Shown here piece by piece: positions 16,515 through 26,300 of a stretch of 64,000 bases of DNA. The notes below the pieces were generated by a model. The model saw only the letters and a program-made list of their open reading frames with translations, made no database searches and was not told the DNA's origin. A program made the position numbers and the translations under genes. Source of the stretch: Azoarcus sp. (GTDB lineage: Bacteria; Pseudomonadota; Gammaproteobacteria; Burkholderiales; Rhodocyclaceae); contig JAUVVG010000007.1 of NCBI GenBank assembly GCA_030604735.1, forward strand, positions 53,312-117,311, given 5' to 3'. Numbering within the stretch: position 1 is the first letter of the stretch; every line of letters begins with the position of its first letter.

Positions 16515-19301
16515 ACGCTGCGGCAGCCACTCGGCCATCGGCGTAGGCCGCCCGTATAGATAGCCCTGGAAGAAGACACAACCATGCTCGGCCAGCACAT
16601 CGCGCTGTGACGCGGTCTCGACGCCCTCGGCGATCGCTTGGATGGCCAGCGAATCGCTCATCGCGAGAATCGCCCGCACGATGGCCCGGCTGCTGACATC
16701 GCTCATCATGTCCCGGACGAAGGACTGGTCGATCTTGAGCTGGTCGATAGGCAAGCGCTTGAGGTACGACAAGGACGAATAGCCGGTGCCGAAATCGTCC
16801 AGCGCGAAGCGGATTCCCATTTCCCTGATCTGATTCATCCTCACAATCGTGTCCTCGACCTCGCCGAGAATCACGCTCTCGGTCAATTCAAGCTTCAAGC
16901 CGGATGCGTCGATGCCATGGCGGGCGATACTAGCCCCCAGTTGGGCGACGAAATCCGGCTGGCGAAACTGCCTGGCGCTGACATTGACCGCAATCGACAG
17001 ATGCCGGGTGGCCGGCTGGTCCTGCCATTGCCTGAGCTGGACGCAGGCGGTATCGACCACCCACTGGCCGATCGGCACGATCAGACCGGTCTCTTCGGCG
17101 AGCGGGATGAACTCGGCCGGCGACACCATTTTGCCGTCAACGCCTATCCAGCGGATCAGGGCTTCGGCGCCGACCACCTGCCCGTCCTTGTCCACCTGTG
17201 GCTGGTAGTAAAGCTGGAACCCTCCGTGGGCCAGCGCCTCGCGCAAGCCATGCTCCATCGTCGCTCGCGCATCGACCACCGCCTGCATCGCCGGATTGTA
17301 GAAGCGGATCGCGTTGCGGCCATCGTCCTTGGCCTGATACAGCGCGACTTCGACCTGTTTCAGCAAGACCTCGACACCTGCACCCGGTCCGCTGAACAAG
17401 GTGATGCCTATGCTTTGGGTTGCGTAGTGGGGACCGGCCTCGCCACCCAGGTCGTAGGGTTCACCGAGATCGTCATGGATCTTGCGTGCGATCAGCTCGG
17501 CATGGGCGATCGCCGCCGCCTCGTCTTCGCCGATATCCTCGATCACAACCGCAAAGTCGTCGTCACCCTGGCGGGCGACGGTATCTTCCTGCCGGACCGA
17601 CTTGCGCAAGCGATTGGCCGTTTCCAGCAGCAAGGCATCGCCGGCCTCATGGCCCCGGGTGTCGTTCAACATCTTGAAGCGATCGATGTCGACCAGCAAC
17701 AGCATGCCATAGGTCTGCGCACGCGCGCTGGCGAGCACCGCCTGGCCGAGCCGGTCGCGCAACAGACTGCGATTGGCCAGGCCGGTCAAGGTGTCGTAAT
17801 AGGCAAGATGGTGGAGGCGCTCCTCGGCACGCCTGCGCAGCGTGATGTCTTCCTTGACCGCGACATAGTGGGTCACCTGGCCATCGGACTGCTTGATCGG
17901 GGCGATCGTGGCCAGCTCGACATACTCGCTGCCATCCTTGCGTGTGTTGTGGAATTCTCCGCGCCAGACTTCTCCTCGTTCCAGGGTCTGCCATAAGTCC
18001 TGATAAACCTCTTTCGGCGTCTTGCCCCGGTTCAGGATGCGCGGGTTCTGTCCGATCACTTCCTCGCGGGTATAGCCAGTGGTACGGACGAAGGCATCAT
18101 TGACGTAATCGATACGGGCCTCGATATCGGTGATCACGATGCATTCCGGGCTTTGCTCGATCGCCATCGACAAGCGTCTCAACTCGACTTCATGGCGCTC
18201 GAGTGCGGCCGCCATCGCATTGACCCCGTGCTCGACCCTGGCCAGCTCGCTCGCCTTCGAAAATTCGCCGATCCGGGTGTCCAGCCTGCCACTGGCAATG
18301 CGGTCGATCGCCTCCCGCAGCCGGACCGCCCACACCTCGACCAACTTGTAGATATAGAACCGCGCGGCCAGCGCGGAAACGATCAGAATGCCTATCAGGA
18401 GCGCCAGCCTGAACTGGAAGGCGCGGTCTACCTTAGACAGGGTCCGGCCCAGCGGTGCGCCCACCAGCTTCACGATGCGTCCATCACTGATACCGACCGG
18501 GTCGATGCCATAGACCCGCATCTGGCCGTCCAGACCGACCATCTCCACTACCGATTCACCGCTTGCAAGTACGCGCTCGATCCGCTGCAGCATCTCCGGC
18601 GGAACGGTTTGTCCGGTCCAGCGCATCTGATTCGGGTAATCCGAGAGAACCTGGCCATCGCGCGAGATCAGGCTGACCGCCCACCCCTCCGGCGCCTCGA
18701 TCCCGGCCACCAGTCGTTCGAACCATCCCAGACCGGCGGACACATACAATACCGCGCGAAGCGTCCCGGCCGGATCGCGCAGCGGATAACCGAAGGCCAG
18801 GCTGGGCCGACCCGAGAACCGCCCGATCACGAAGTCGCCAGCGCTGACATCGTGGCCGAGCAAGGCCTGCTGGAACCAGGCCCGGTCCGACACATCGACG
18901 CTCCGGATCGTTGGCACGGCACTGCAAAACACCGTGCCACCGGGATGCACCGCGCCGATATTCACGAACTCGCTGACGGTTTCCATCAGTCGTGTCGACA
19001 AGCCGACACAGTCTTCCGGGTCGAGGCTGCGCAGGTTGTCCGAGCGGGCCATGATCTCGAGCACGACGCGAACGGTATCGAACATATGCCGCTGTTCCGA
19101 TCGCCCGGCGGCCAACATCGATGACACCTCGTGCTCGAGCTGCGCGACTGCCGCTTCGCGCTGATGGCGGTAATCGCTCAACGTCAGCAGGAACACCGGC
19201 ACCACCATCAAGGCGATCACCAACCACAAGCGAAGGTGCAGGGAGAATCCGGCGGCGCGCTTCATCGAGAGGTCGTCAGTCGTGCTTTGATTGTGAAGCA
19301 T
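16506..19301 (-). CDS. Membrane sensor c-di-GMP phosphodiesterase (CACHE-HAMP-PAS-GGDEF-EAL)
   Basis: This 931-residue protein has a first membrane helix at about 24-44, a periplasmic double-CACHE-like sensor (45-295), a second helix at about 298-315, HAMP (316-372), PAS-PAC (373-492), GGDEF (493-670) and EAL (690-930) domains. The EAL part keeps GAEALIRW at 711-718, LTESVI and DDFGTGYSSLSYLKRLP, so c-di-GMP hydrolysis is expected. The GGDEF site reads RQGDDDF at 577-583 and has lost a key glycine, so cyclase activity is unlikely. It may instead regulate the EAL domain. A second possible start is Met13. Confidence 0.9.
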   Translation of the reverse strand: MLHNQSTTDDLSMKRAAGFSLHLRLWLVIALMVVPVFLLTLSDYRHQREAAVAQLEHEVSSMLAAGRSEQRHMFDTVRVVLEIMARSDNLRSLDPEDCVGLSTRLMETVSEFVNIGAVHPGGTVFCSAVPTIRSVDVSDRAWFQQALLGHDVSAGDFVIGRFSGRPSLAFGYPLRDPAGTLRAVLYVSAGLGWFERLVAGIEAPEGWAVSLISRDGQVLSDYPNQMRWTGQTVPPEMLQRIERVLASGESVVEMVGLDGQMRVYGIDPVGISDGRIVKLVGAPLGRTLSKVDRAFQFRLALLIGILIVSALAARFYIYKLVEVWAVRLREAIDRIASGRLDTRIGEFSKASELARVEHGVNAMAAALERHEVELRRLSMAIEQSPECIVITDIEARIDYVNDAFVRTTGYTREEVIGQNPRILNRGKTPKEVYQDLWQTLERGEVWRGEFHNTRKDGSEYVELATIAPIKQSDGQVTHYVAVKEDITLRRRAEERLHHLAYYDTLTGLANRSLLRDRLGQAVLASARAQTYGMLLLVDIDRFKMLNDTRGHEAGDALLLETANRLRKSVRQEDTVARQGDDDFAVVIEDIGEDEAAAIAHAELIARKIHDDLGEPYDLGGEAGPHYATQSIGITLFSGPGAGVEVLLKQVEVALYQAKDDGRNAIRFYNPAMQAVVDARATMEHGLREALAHGGFQLYYQPQVDKDGQVVGAEALIRWIGVDGKMVSPAEFIPLAEETGLIVPIGQWVVDTACVQLRQWQDQPATRHLSIAVNVSARQFRQPDFVAQLGASIARHGIDASGLKLELTESVILGEVEDTIVRMNQIREMGIRFALDDFGTGYSSLSYLKRLPIDQLKIDQSFVRDMMSDVSSRAIVRAILAMSDSLAIQAIAEGVETASQRDVLAEHGCVFFQGYLYGRPTPMAEWLPQRSA

Positions 19302-19532
19302 TCATGGTAACCGTGATTGCCCAAATTGAGTCGAAACGATTCCGGGGCAAGTCACTGCGCTGATCCGGGCGCCGGGAGGTCATCTCACTCGGGCGATCAG
19401 TACGAGCCGAGTGGGAAAGCGTGGTCAGAGTCGACCCATTTTGAGGAGCATGGTGGTTCTATGCAACGAAGAATCGGGCATATCCGAACGTGCTCATGTC
19501 AAACCTGTGCAATAGGTCACGCCCCGACAGAC

Positions 19533-20651
19533 CTACTCGGCCTTGAAGCGATACATGTTGCGGCCGATGTCGAAATTCAGACGGGATTCGGCGAAATCGC
19601 CGTTGAAGGCTTCCTCGAAGAACTTGCGCACCTGCGGATTGCGCAAGGGCCGGTCCTCGAAATAAGCGTGCGAGGTGGTCACCTGTGGCTGATCGGTGAA
19701 ATCGACATAGACCGCCTGGCGGGAATCGAGCCGGTAGGGGTGGTGTCCCAGGCGGGCCTTCTGCTGTTCGCCCAGCTTCATCCGCGACGCCGACAAGGCC
19801 GAATCACGCTCGTTGATCGTGATGTAGATCCTGCCCCGGCACTGGATCCGATCCACCCATTCGGCGTGGTCCTCGTTGTTGGTGTCGGCGGCGACCAGCA
19901 CGACGTTGTCGAAAACGAGCTGGTCGCCGCGATAGACCGACGACTTCAACACATGTTTGAACACGTAGTTGCCCATGCTGTGCAGCATCATGTTGATGGT
20001 GAATGGGCACCACTTCTGCGCCTGCGCGCTGAAAAAGCGATCCCACTTCTCGGCATCGTCGGGAAAGCGCCGGGTGGCTTCGGCCTCGACGCTGCGCACA
20101 TGCTCCTCGTGGATGCCCTGCAGGATCTCGCCCAGTCGCGCGATACTGCGGTCCAGCGCACCGGTCGACGCCATGGCATCCCGTTTGTCGCTCTTGTAGC
20201 TGACCACGCCCCGCGCGCCACCGCCATTGGCCGGCCAGGTGAAGGGAATCACCTCGACCCCGTAGTTCTGTTCCAGCAGTGCGGCCCGGTTCAGCACTGC
20301 CTCCACATCGTTGTTGAAACCATGGACGAAGAACAACAGGTTGCGACCCTTGCCCGACCCGCCCATGAGCTTGGGATTGACCCGCGCCAACACCCTGCGC
20401 GCGACATAGCTGCTGGCATAGACCGGTGGGGCCGCGTCACCATCGGCTGGGTCGGGCAGTGTCAGCCCGACTTCCCTGGCCATGGCCGGGGTCACCCGGT
20501 CGGGCAGGATCCGGACCTGCCAGCGCCTGCCAACCCGGACCGCCTCGGCAAAACGCAGCTCGTTCGGGCCAAGGATATTCGGATGGGACTTGAAGGCCTT
20601 GTCGACCTCGGTCTGGCTCTCGTCAACTTCGCGATTGGTCACGATGAACAT
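19533..20651 (-). CDS. Alpha/beta hydrolase of the DUF900 family
   Basis: This 372-residue soluble protein has the nucleophile elbow LHSMGNYVFKHVL (Ser in SMG). An upstream oxyanion region LLFFVHGFNNDVEAVLNRA is typical of DUF900 hydrolases. A C-terminal HAYFEDRPL stretch may supply the histidine. The substrate is unknown, and lipid or ester hydrolysis is likely. The ATG at 20651 has GGAG six bases upstream; a start 24 codons earlier lacks this. There is no signal peptide. It is flanked by intergenic DNA and stands alone. Confidence 0.82.
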   Translation of the reverse strand: MFIVTNREVDESQTEVDKAFKSHPNILGPNELRFAEAVRVGRRWQVRILPDRVTPAMAREVGLTLPDPADGDAAPPVYASSYVARRVLARVNPKLMGGSGKGRNLLFFVHGFNNDVEAVLNRAALLEQNYGVEVIPFTWPANGGGARGVVSYKSDKRDAMASTGALDRSIARLGEILQGIHEEHVRSVEAEATRRFPDDAEKWDRFFSAQAQKWCPFTINMMLHSMGNYVFKHVLKSSVYRGDQLVFDNVVLVAADTNNEDHAEWVDRIQCRGRIYITINERDSALSASRMKLGEQQKARLGHHPYRLDSRQAVYVDFTDQPQVTTSHAYFEDRPLRNPQVRKFFEEAFNGDFAESRLNFDIGRNMYRFKAE

Positions 20652-20857
20652 GGGCGTCTCCGGCGTATGAAACGGATCGGATGCCAGATTCATCGCCGTG
20701 AAAACAAGCCCACCGGCTGGCACCGATTATCCATTTGTCTTGAATGGAATGATGCCCTTCACTATAGCCGCCCAAGCGTGACTTGCAACCGTAGCGCCGT
20801 CACCCGGTCGTGATCACCATCGGGACGAATCGAACGACTTGCCCGGAAGCTTGTGCT

Positions 20858-21240
20858 TCACGCGCCTGCTTGCGGACTACTTTGTCGCGAACGGGGCCGA
20901 GTGCCTGGCTTGGCGACAAGCACGTATGCCGATACCGGGATACCCCCGCCGGCTCGGGCCGACACCGCAGAATGTCGGAAATGCGGAATCGCATCAATGA
21001 GGCTGCGGGTGTAGTCTGCCTTGGGCGCGCGCAGCACGTCGGTGGCATCACCGGTTTCGACGATCTTCCCGCGGTTCATGACTATGACCCGTTCGCACAG
21101 CAGGCGCACCACGTTGAGGTCATGCGAGACAAAGATGCAACTCATCCCCAGTTCGCGTTTGAGGCGGTCTTGCAGTTGCAGCACCACTGCCTGTACCGAC
21201 ACGTCCAGTGCCGAGGTCGGCTCATCGAGACGCTGGTGAG
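20858..21240 (-). pseudogene. Truncated oligopeptide ABC transporter ATPase (3' fragment)
   Basis: From about 21229 down to 20960 the - strand encodes the C-terminal part of a DppF/DdpF-type ATPase. It has [17 protein letters not shown] (Walker B and D-loop), then [20 protein letters not shown] (switch histidine), then the family-typical [13 protein letters not shown]. Walker A and the signature LSGGQ are missing. Upstream of the Walker B residues the sequence changes abruptly to AT-rich DNA leading into the Fic gene. This is the relic of a gene cut by insertion or deletion. Confidence 0.82.
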
Positions 21241-21378
21241 CCGCTATGGGGAGGCGTGAGCAACAAATCGCCGCCTTTCGCGCAAAAAAAATGATAAAAA
21301 TACCGTCAAGCACAAAAAATCCTGGCGCCGCGCAAGAAATCCCCGTGTGCTGAACCACCTCCGAAAGGGAATTGCATC

Positions 21379-22857
21379 ATGCAACCGGTCGGTTACAGCC
21401 GTCTGCTTCAGGAGCCTACCGTCCGGGCAATACCGCCTGGACGCCTGGCCGAAATACGCACAGTCACGCGTAAAGAAGTGATTGGCCAGACACTGGCTAT
21501 CCCGACCAGCATGGCCCCATCGCCTGACGACCTGCTCGGTCATGTGCTGTTCGCGCTCAAGCACGAGGGCATCGACCTGGCGATACTCGCACAAGCCCTG
21601 CCCCTGATTCCCGAGACAGTCATCCGTGCCGCCATCGACGCCAGCCCTGCCAGCCAGTACCTGCGCAAAGCCTGCTACCTGTGGGAGCACTTCACCGGTC
21701 AACACATCCAGCGTCATGGTGAAACCCAGCGCACTGCCTACGTGCCACTTTTTGACGCGGCCCAATACATCACAAGCGCCGGCGAGAAGAACAGCCGCTG
21801 GCGGGTACAGTTCAACGGCATCGGCAACCTGGACTACTGCATCACGCTGCGCCGTACCGACGAGCTCCAGGCGCTGCTCAAACTCGACCTGCTAAAGCTG
21901 GCTACCGAGTTCAGCGAATCACTTCCCAGCGACATGCTCAATCGGGCGCTTGCCTGGGCCTATCTGCATGAAACTCGCGACTCCTACGCCATCGAAAGGG
22001 AAAATCCCAGCGAGGACAAGGCCAGTCGCTTCGTCAAACTGTTGAGACAGGCCCATCAGCCCCGCCTGCTGGACGAGGACTATCTGGTCGAGTTGCAGAA
22101 CGCAGTCATCAGCAACGCGTACGCCCAAGCAGCGGCCTTCCGCCATGAGCAGAACTACCTCAGCAACGGCCTGCGGGGTGCCCTCGGCGTGAGCTATGTG
22201 CCGCCGACACCGGAGTTGAGTCGCGAGTTGATGGCGCACCTGATGCAGCTGGCCAATCAACCTCCCCAGGATCTCGATCCGCTGCTGCTGGCCAGCATTG
22301 TTTCCTTCGGTTTTGTCTTCCTCCACCCCTTCATGGATGGCAACGGCCGCTTGTCGCGATTTCTTTTCCATCAGGTGCTGTGCCAACGCGGTGCGCTCAA
22401 GCACGGCCTGCTGCTGCCAGTCTCGGTGGTGATGCGTGAGAAAGAAACTGACTATCTGGCCACGCTTCAAAGCTTTTCCGAGCCAGCGCGGCGTTTGTGG
22501 GAAGTGACCTTCGTCGACGAGGACCAGTTCGCCTTCGACTTCATGGGCCATCCCGCGATTTACCGCTACTGGGATGGCACTGCCTGCGCAGAATTCATGC
22601 TGCGTGCCAGCGAGCAGGCCCTCGAACGCCACCTCAAAGCAGAAACACTCTTCCTCAATCGCTACGACGCGATCTACCGGCGCATCGATCAACAGTTCGA
22701 CATCCCCAACAACATTCTGTCGCGTCTGGTGATGTTCTGCCTCGACCACCACGGCAAGCTCTCACTCAACCGCCGCAAGCAATACCAACATCAAGTACCC
22801 GAAGCGGTCTTCGATGCCCTGGAGGCTGCCTGGCGGGAGGTGCTGGAAGAGGCTTGA
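21379..22857 (+). CDS. Fic family AMP-transferase-like protein
   Basis: This 492-residue protein contains a complete Fic motif HPFMDGNGRLSR at 316-327, with His316 as catalytic base. Fic enzymes transfer AMP or related groups from nucleotides to hydroxyls of target proteins. SYAIERE at 202-208 matches the (S/T)xxxE pattern of the inhibitory helix and sits N-terminal to the Fic core, as in class II self-inhibited members. The C-terminal 100 residues resemble a winged-helix-like tail. Base composition looks lower in GC than its neighbours, and it starts just after an AT-rich stretch bordering a truncated ABC gene. Horizontal acquisition is likely. Confidence 0.9.
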   Translation: MQPVGYSRLLQEPTVRAIPPGRLAEIRTVTRKEVIGQTLAIPTSMAPSPDDLLGHVLFALKHEGIDLAILAQALPLIPETVIRAAIDASPASQYLRKACYLWEHFTGQHIQRHGETQRTAYVPLFDAAQYITSAGEKNSRWRVQFNGIGNLDYCITLRRTDELQALLKLDLLKLATEFSESLPSDMLNRALAWAYLHETRDSYAIERENPSEDKASRFVKLLRQAHQPRLLDEDYLVELQNAVISNAYAQAAAFRHEQNYLSNGLRGALGVSYVPPTPELSRELMAHLMQLANQPPQDLDPLLLASIVSFGFVFLHPFMDGNGRLSRFLFHQVLCQRGALKHGLLLPVSVVMREKETDYLATLQSFSEPARRLWEVTFVDEDQFAFDFMGHPAIYRYWDGTACAEFMLRASEQALERHLKAETLFLNRYDAIYRRIDQQFDIPNNILSRLVMFCLDHHGKLSLNRRKQYQHQVPEAVFDALEAAWREVLEEA

Positions 22858-22899
22858 TTTCGATCGGGCACGGGATGACCACAGGTCCTCACTGGCACC

Positions 22900-24471
22900 C
22901 TATTTCCCGTTCCTGGACCGGTCGAACAACTTCCCGGGCAGGTCGCGCAGCAAGCGCCCGGTGGCGGTCAGTTGGCGTGCGAGCAGGGTCCAGTTTTCGG
23001 CGCGGCGGCGGGTTTCCATGCAGCGTAGCAGGCGACTGCGGGTGGCCGCGTCCTGCTCGGCAAGCACGGTCGCCCACAAGCCGTCGTCGACGTTGTACAC
23101 CCGGCCCTCGGCCAGGCAGACGGGCACGATCCGTGCTATCGCGATGTCCAGATCTTCACCGAGCGCCCCCACCGCGGCGCGGATGTTCACCGCCTTGGGC
23201 CGTTGCGGGTCGGCCAGGTCGTAGGGGGGTGCCCATTCGGCCGCGGGCCGCAGCTGGTCAATCCGGGTCGCGACCAGGATCAGCGGCGGCGGACGTCGCT
23301 GCGGGCTGGCAGCGAGATGGGCCCGGATGCGGTCCAGCACCTCGCGCTCCTGCTGCCGGTCGGGGCGGTTGACCGCACTGACCCACAGGATCAGGTCGGC
23401 CTCCCGTGCGGCACGCTCGATCCGTTCCGGATCGAACAGCGCGGTGTCACAGCCCGGGCTGTCGAACACCAGCGCCCGGGTCAGACCTTCGCGCTCGAGG
23501 GTGTAGGGCATTAGCGACCGGGTGGTGTCCGGAAGCGCGTCGGTCGCGCTGACCAGGCGACCGAACAAGGCGTTGATCAGGCTGGACTTGCCGGCATTGG
23601 CCCGGCCGAGCAGCAGGATGCGCAGCGGCTCGGCCTCGTCGTCCGCGCTGCGCGTGATGGCTTCCGCGCGGTCGGCCTTCGAGCCGGCGCTCACCCCCTG
23701 CGCCGGGTCTGCGTCGTCCAGCGGCACGCGACCGCTGTAGAGGTCGATCGCGTAGTAGCCGACCTTGCGCACGAAGGCGCGCAGCAGCCAGCGGTGGATC
23801 TCGTTGCGCGCCAGGCCGAAGCTGCGTTCGCGAAGATGACGCCAGGCCTCGCCGATCAAGGCGTCGAGCGGATTGATCACCATCCGCCCGGCGCGATAGA
23901 CATCGAAGGCCTTCTCGGCGGTGTCCTTCCAGCGCTGCATCCGCAGCAGGTCGCCCATCGTCAGGCGGTGGCTGAAAGGGATCTGCTCGGTCACGTCGCG
24001 ACGCAGGTCGCGACAGGCGCGCTCGACGATCAACAGCGCATGCGGCACGGTCAGTTCGAGCAAGGGCTGATCGACTTCCGGGTGATAGGCTCGCGCGACC
24101 TCGTCCAGGGTACGACGCCCGAGTTCGAGCACACGGCTGCCGTCGTCCAGCGGCCAGTCTGCCGGATCGCAGCCAGCGGCGAGGGCGTCCACCTTTTCCC
24201 ATACTGCATCGGCGCTGGGTGGCCAGTCCGGGTTCGGCTCGGTCACTGCATCGGCGAGCAGGCGCCGGTCGCGTTTCACCAGCCACTGCTGCAAGCCGAA
24301 GCCCACCCCGCCACAGAGCGCGAAGCCGACCAGCCACCACAGGACCTGGTCAGCCTGCCACAGCCAGAACAGGCCGAGGCCGAACACGATCAGGCCGGGC
24401 AGCACCAGCAACAGCAGCGCGGTCAGCCGCAACGGGTCGAGGCGGGCGAAGAGCGCCAGGAAACCTTTCAT
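22900..24471 (-). CDS. Membrane-anchored GTPase
   Basis: This protein has 523 residues. Two membrane helices lie at about residues 15-35 and 43-60. A helical region follows (about 65-270), then a TRAFAC-type GTPase domain with P-loop GRANAGKSSLINALFG, a DTTRS switch, DSPG (G3) and VATRID (G4). The protein would be held at the inner membrane with the G domain in the cytoplasm. It overlaps the upstream DUF697 GTPase gene by ATGA, so the two are co-translated. This resembles the YcjX/YcjF-like or dynamin-related GTPase pairs linked to envelope stress, but no specific role can be assigned. Confidence 0.82.
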   Translation of the reverse strand: MKGFLALFARLDPLRLTALLLLVLPGLIVFGLGLFWLWQADQVLWWLVGFALCGGVGFGLQQWLVKRDRRLLADAVTEPNPDWPPSADAVWEKVDALAAGCDPADWPLDDGSRVLELGRRTLDEVARAYHPEVDQPLLELTVPHALLIVERACRDLRRDVTEQIPFSHRLTMGDLLRMQRWKDTAEKAFDVYRAGRMVINPLDALIGEAWRHLRERSFGLARNEIHRWLLRAFVRKVGYYAIDLYSGRVPLDDADPAQGVSAGSKADRAEAITRSADDEAEPLRILLLGRANAGKSSLINALFGRLVSATDALPDTTRSLMPYTLEREGLTRALVFDSPGCDTALFDPERIERAAREADLILWVSAVNRPDRQQEREVLDRIRAHLAASPQRRPPPLILVATRIDQLRPAAEWAPPYDLADPQRPKAVNIRAAVGALGEDLDIAIARIVPVCLAEGRVYNVDDGLWATVLAEQDAATRSRLLRCMETRRRAENWTLLARQLTATGRLLRDLPGKLFDRSRNGK

Positions 24472-25694
24472 TCGCGTTTTCCACCAAAGCGGCTCTTCAG
24501 CATCTCGCGACCGGCATCGAGTTCATCGGCATAGACCTTGCGCAGGGTCTCGGCGTCGACCGGCAGGCCCTCGCGCCGACGCGAAAAGAAATAGACCGCC
24601 GCCTTGCCCAGTGCATAGGTGCTGGCGCCACTCGCACTGGCGCCCCACACGGCACCGACCGTCTGGCCCCAGTAGGGCACCAGCTTCGCCACGCTGCGTC
24701 CGATGACATGGGCGAGGTAGCCGGCGGCAAAACCGGTCCCGATCAAGCCGAGAAACTGGCTGGCCACCTGCCGGTCCAGCGACTGCCCGTACAACACCGC
24801 CAGTGCATGCATCAGCTTGGCCTGCACCGCGGTGACCGCCACCAGGTCCACCACCGGCAGCGCTCCCAGGCCGGCCGCGGTGACCGCATGGCCGACGATG
24901 TGCTGGTGCGCCGCGCGGGCGAACACGTCGTGCACCGACCGGTCACCGACCAGTTGCTGGCGCAGGCCGAACGAAGACAAGGCCTCGATCTCGTGCCACA
25001 AGGCTTCCAGTCCATAGTCCGGCGGCGAAAAGCCGTCTTCTGGCAACGTCAGATCGATCGCGACCGCACGAAGCGGCGCGAAACCGGGCAGGGCGTCGAA
25101 GAGCTCGCGCTGCGCAGCCAGCGCCCGGCGCAGGTCGGCCGGCACCGCATCCGGCAACGGATCGCGGTCGAAGAGCCAGGGCTGGAGATGGTCGTCGCCG
25201 GGTCGGTAGAGTTCATGCAGGCCGGTCTGCGCCAGCAGCACCGGCCAATCAGGATGGCGACCGCGCACCTCGCGCAAGACCTCGAAGATGGCCTGCTGGT
25301 CCAGGTCGGCGACCTTCATCACCGCCAGCACCAGGTGCGCGCGCGCTTCGCAATAGGCGATATCCTCGGCCGGATCGTAGGCGCGTTCGCCCAGACCGCG
25401 CGTATCCAGAAAACGTACGATGGGCGCCCCGGCCGGATGATCGTAGATCGCCGCACTACGGGTACAGGGCTGGAAACCATTGCCGATCTCCGCCGCCGGG
25501 CTGTCGGTGAGGGCGCGGATGATCGAGGTCTTGCCGGCCTGGGTCTTGCCTAGCAACCACAGCACCGGCACCTGCGCCCGCGCCCGCGCCGCACGCAGCG
25601 AGGCTTCGAGCGCGGTCTCGTCCACGGTGGGATTGAGCAGCGCCTCGCGCAGACGTTTCCAGTAATCGGTCCAGCGGATGTCGCTTACCTTCAT
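24468..25694 (-). CDS. GTPase with C-terminal DUF697 (YcjF-like) region
   Basis: This 408-residue protein has the P-loop GKTQAGKTSIIRAL at about residues 49-62 and DTRGLGE as G3. The C-terminal half contains PVVDLVAVTAVQAKLMHAL, characteristic of DUF697. Several hydrophobic helices in this half suggest membrane association. A GTG two codons upstream is an alternative start; the ATG at 25694 is preferred. It forms a two-gene operon with the following membrane GTPase. DUF697 GTPases often come in pairs. Confidence 0.82.
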   Translation of the reverse strand: MKVSDIRWTDYWKRLREALLNPTVDETALEASLRAARARAQVPVLWLLGKTQAGKTSIIRALTDSPAAEIGNGFQPCTRSAAIYDHPAGAPIVRFLDTRGLGERAYDPAEDIAYCEARAHLVLAVMKVADLDQQAIFEVLREVRGRHPDWPVLLAQTGLHELYRPGDDHLQPWLFDRDPLPDAVPADLRRALAAQRELFDALPGFAPLRAVAIDLTLPEDGFSPPDYGLEALWHEIEALSSFGLRQQLVGDRSVHDVFARAAHQHIVGHAVTAAGLGALPVVDLVAVTAVQAKLMHALAVLYGQSLDRQVASQFLGLIGTGFAAGYLAHVIGRSVAKLVPYWGQTVGAVWGASASGASTYALGKAAVYFFSRRREGLPVDAETLRKVYADELDAGREMLKSRFGGKRE

Positions 25695-26300
25695 CGGCAC
25701 TCGGCCCGGAAATCCTTTAGACAGGGAATCATCCTGGGATCATTCCGTGGAGCACGGGCCGGGGAGAGGGGCGCGCGGGTGGTGGCCTCGGCCGGCTGGA
25801 GTGCCGACCTGCCGAACCCACCCGCCTACCGCCGATGCCGTTGGCAGTGCTTTCATCACCCAACGGAGCCTGAGCTTTACCTGAGACAGCTTCGAGTTCT
25901 TCGTACCCGGTAGACCCGGACTTCCACTTCCAGCGCCTTTCTCTTTCCGTCTTTGTACGCCGTGTTTCTCTGATCGTCGTTCTCCGTCGAATCGAGCTTG
26001 TCGCCGATGAATTCTACGCTTTCCTCTTTCGCCTGGTATTCGCCTCACCCATGACTCGGCCGAGCTGGGACACACGTTTCCGCTTAGTCGTTCCCATCCG
26101 CCATCGGACCCCGGGACGAACCCCTGAGCCGCTTACACCGCAGTAGTGCCCGATTGAAATGTAGACCCGGCGGACCGCACATTCAAGCCTCGAAGACGCC
26201 ACCACCCGCCGCGCGCACTGCCTCCACCCCGACCGATGCACCGCGGAAGGATGAGGGGCGACCGGCGGAAGCGAGGTCATGCCCTGCGGCCGGAACCCGG
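25695..26300. other. Gene-free region between eCIS operon end and GTPase genes
   Basis: Over 600 bp no convincing gene was found. A pyrimidine-rich tract on the + strand covers about 25915-26050. On the - strand a 55-codon charged frame (25877-26044) is open but has no start codon. No T-tract terminator follows the eCIS operon. The promoter of the GTPase pair should lie near 25700-25800, but no clear -35/-10 pair was recognised. Confidence 0.55.

Noticed and set aside
25877..26044. A 55-codon charged frame on the - strand between the eCIS and GTPase genes
   Set aside because: The sequence looks protein-like (KEESVEFIGDKLDSTENDD), but there is no start codon after the preceding stop. It may be a remnant of a gene; too weak to annotate.
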